Shown here one piece after another: positions 4,926 to 5,487 of a stretch of DNA of 5,487 nt. Position 1 is the stretch's first letter. Each line of letters starts with the position of its first letter. This DNA comes from Deltaproteobacteria bacterium (GTDB lineage Bacteria > Desulfobacterota > Desulfobacteria > Desulfobacterales > C00003060). The translations under genes were made by a program, and so were the position numbers. The notes beneath the pieces were generated by a model, which was given only the letters and a program-made list of their open reading frames with translations, was not told the origin of the DNA and did no database searches. The stretch covers positions 1 through 5,487 of the forward strand of contig QMMV01000159.1 of the NCBI GenBank assembly GCA_003647435.1, in the 5' to 3' direction.

Positions 4926-5487
4926 ATGAAGTTCAGGCGACTGCGGGAAAGGATGGTAAGCACCCAGATAGAGGCTCGCGGTATCAATGATCAGAGAGTA
5001 CTTGCGGCGATGCGAAAAGTCCCCCGTCACCTTTTTGTAAGTGAGGCCTTTCAGGACCAGGCATATGGCGATTTCCCACTGCCGATTGGTGAAGGCCAAA
5101 CCATTTCTCAGCCCTATATTGTAGCAGAGATGACCCAAGCCCTTGAACTGACCAAAGACGATCGCGTGCTCGAGATCGGAACCGGTTGCGGCTATCAGGC
5201 TGCCATACTGGCTGAACTGGCCTATCGTGTATATACCATTGAGCGCATCCGATCGCTCTTCATTACGGCACGAAAAACCCTTGACCGGCTGCACTACCAC
5301 AATGTTGTCGCCAGGTGTTCGGACGGAACGCTTGGCTGGCCGGAGGAAAGCCCTTTTGATGCGATAATTGTTACAGCCGGAGCTCCGGAGGTGCCAAGGG
5401 CCCTGGTAGGCCGGCTAAGGACAGGGGGGCGCCTGGTCGTTCCGGTGTGGGGTCACTGTTCACAAACCCTGCTTAAGATCATCCGCC
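4926..5487 (+). CDS. pcm: Protein-L-isoaspartate O-methyltransferase (3' end cut by window)
   Basis: Repairs aged proteins by transferring a methyl group from S-adenosylmethionine to L-isoaspartyl residues. The 187 visible residues include the family block LPIGEGQTISQPYIVAEMT (52-70). They also contain the SAM-binding motif I VLEIGTGCGYQAAIL (81-95), the acidic YTIER motif (103-107), and SPFDAIIVTAGAPEVP (142-157), followed by GGRLVVPV. About 25-30 residues are missing at the end, judged from the usual length of 210-220 aa. ATG 4926 is preferred because the N-terminal helix (MKFRRLRERMVSTQIEARGI) fits the family. An in-frame ATG at 4953 has a GGAAAGG nearby but would shorten this helix. The gene begins 6 nt after the nitroreductase stop, and its AGGA site overlaps that stop codon, pointing to translational coupling. 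It is cytoplasmic. Confidence 0.95.
   Translation, partial: MKFRRLRERMVSTQIEARGINDQRVLAAMRKVPRHLFVSEAFQDQAYGDFPLPIGEGQTISQPYIVAEMTQALELTKDDRVLEIGTGCGYQAAILAELAYRVYTIERIRSLFITARKTLDRLHYHNVVARCSDGTLGWPEESPFDAIIVTAGAPEVPRALVGRLRTGGRLVVPVWGHCSQTLLKIIR

Noticed and set aside
4806..5300. 164-aa minus-strand open frame opposite pcm
   Set aside because: It is a shadow of pcm, whose conserved motifs are unmistakable on the plus strand, and it also overlaps the end of the nitroreductase.

Overview
The window looks like chromosomal DNA of a Gram-negative, probably anaerobic bacterium. A deltaproteobacterial relative (Desulfobacterota) is my best guess. This rests on an MltD-type murein lipoprotein with a long N-terminal helical region and three LysM repeats, an AmrS-type radical SAM enzyme, an FmdB-type zinc-ribbon miniprotein, and a heptamer-phased GTTC repeat in non-coding DNA. 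No single marker fixes the taxon, and I could run no database search.

Layout: (1) Positions 1-92 may be the Cys-rich tail of an upstream gene. (2) 105-1991 (+) is a complete MltD-like membrane-bound lytic transglycosylase. (3) 2001-2076 (+) is a complete tRNA-Arg(CCT) with encoded CCA, 9 nt after the mltD stop. (4) On the minus strand, a J-domain protein with a DUF1232-like membrane segment (3608-3198) is followed 45 nt later by amrS (3152-2124). They may form a two-gene operon that converges on the tRNA. (5) A divergent spacer of about 107 nt leads to a small FmdB-family zinc-ribbon gene (3716-3925, +) that most likely starts at TTG. (6) 3926-4346 has no credible gene. It holds phased GTTC repeats, several small hairpins, a weak terminator candidate and a perfect 20-bp inverted repeat. 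(7) A nitroreductase (4347-4919, +) is followed 6 nt later by pcm (protein-L-isoaspartate methyltransferase), which runs off the window at 5487. These two look translationally coupled.

Functionally this is mostly housekeeping: peptidoglycan remodelling, a tRNA, protein repair, a flavin oxidoreductase and two metal-dependent proteins of poorly known role. I see no transposase, phage gene, CRISPR array or obvious new multi-gene system. The parts that deserve a second look are the 421-nt intergenic region with its long inverted repeat and phased repeats, the AmrS/J-protein pair lacking AmrS's usual partners in view, and the DUF1232-like/J-domain fusion.
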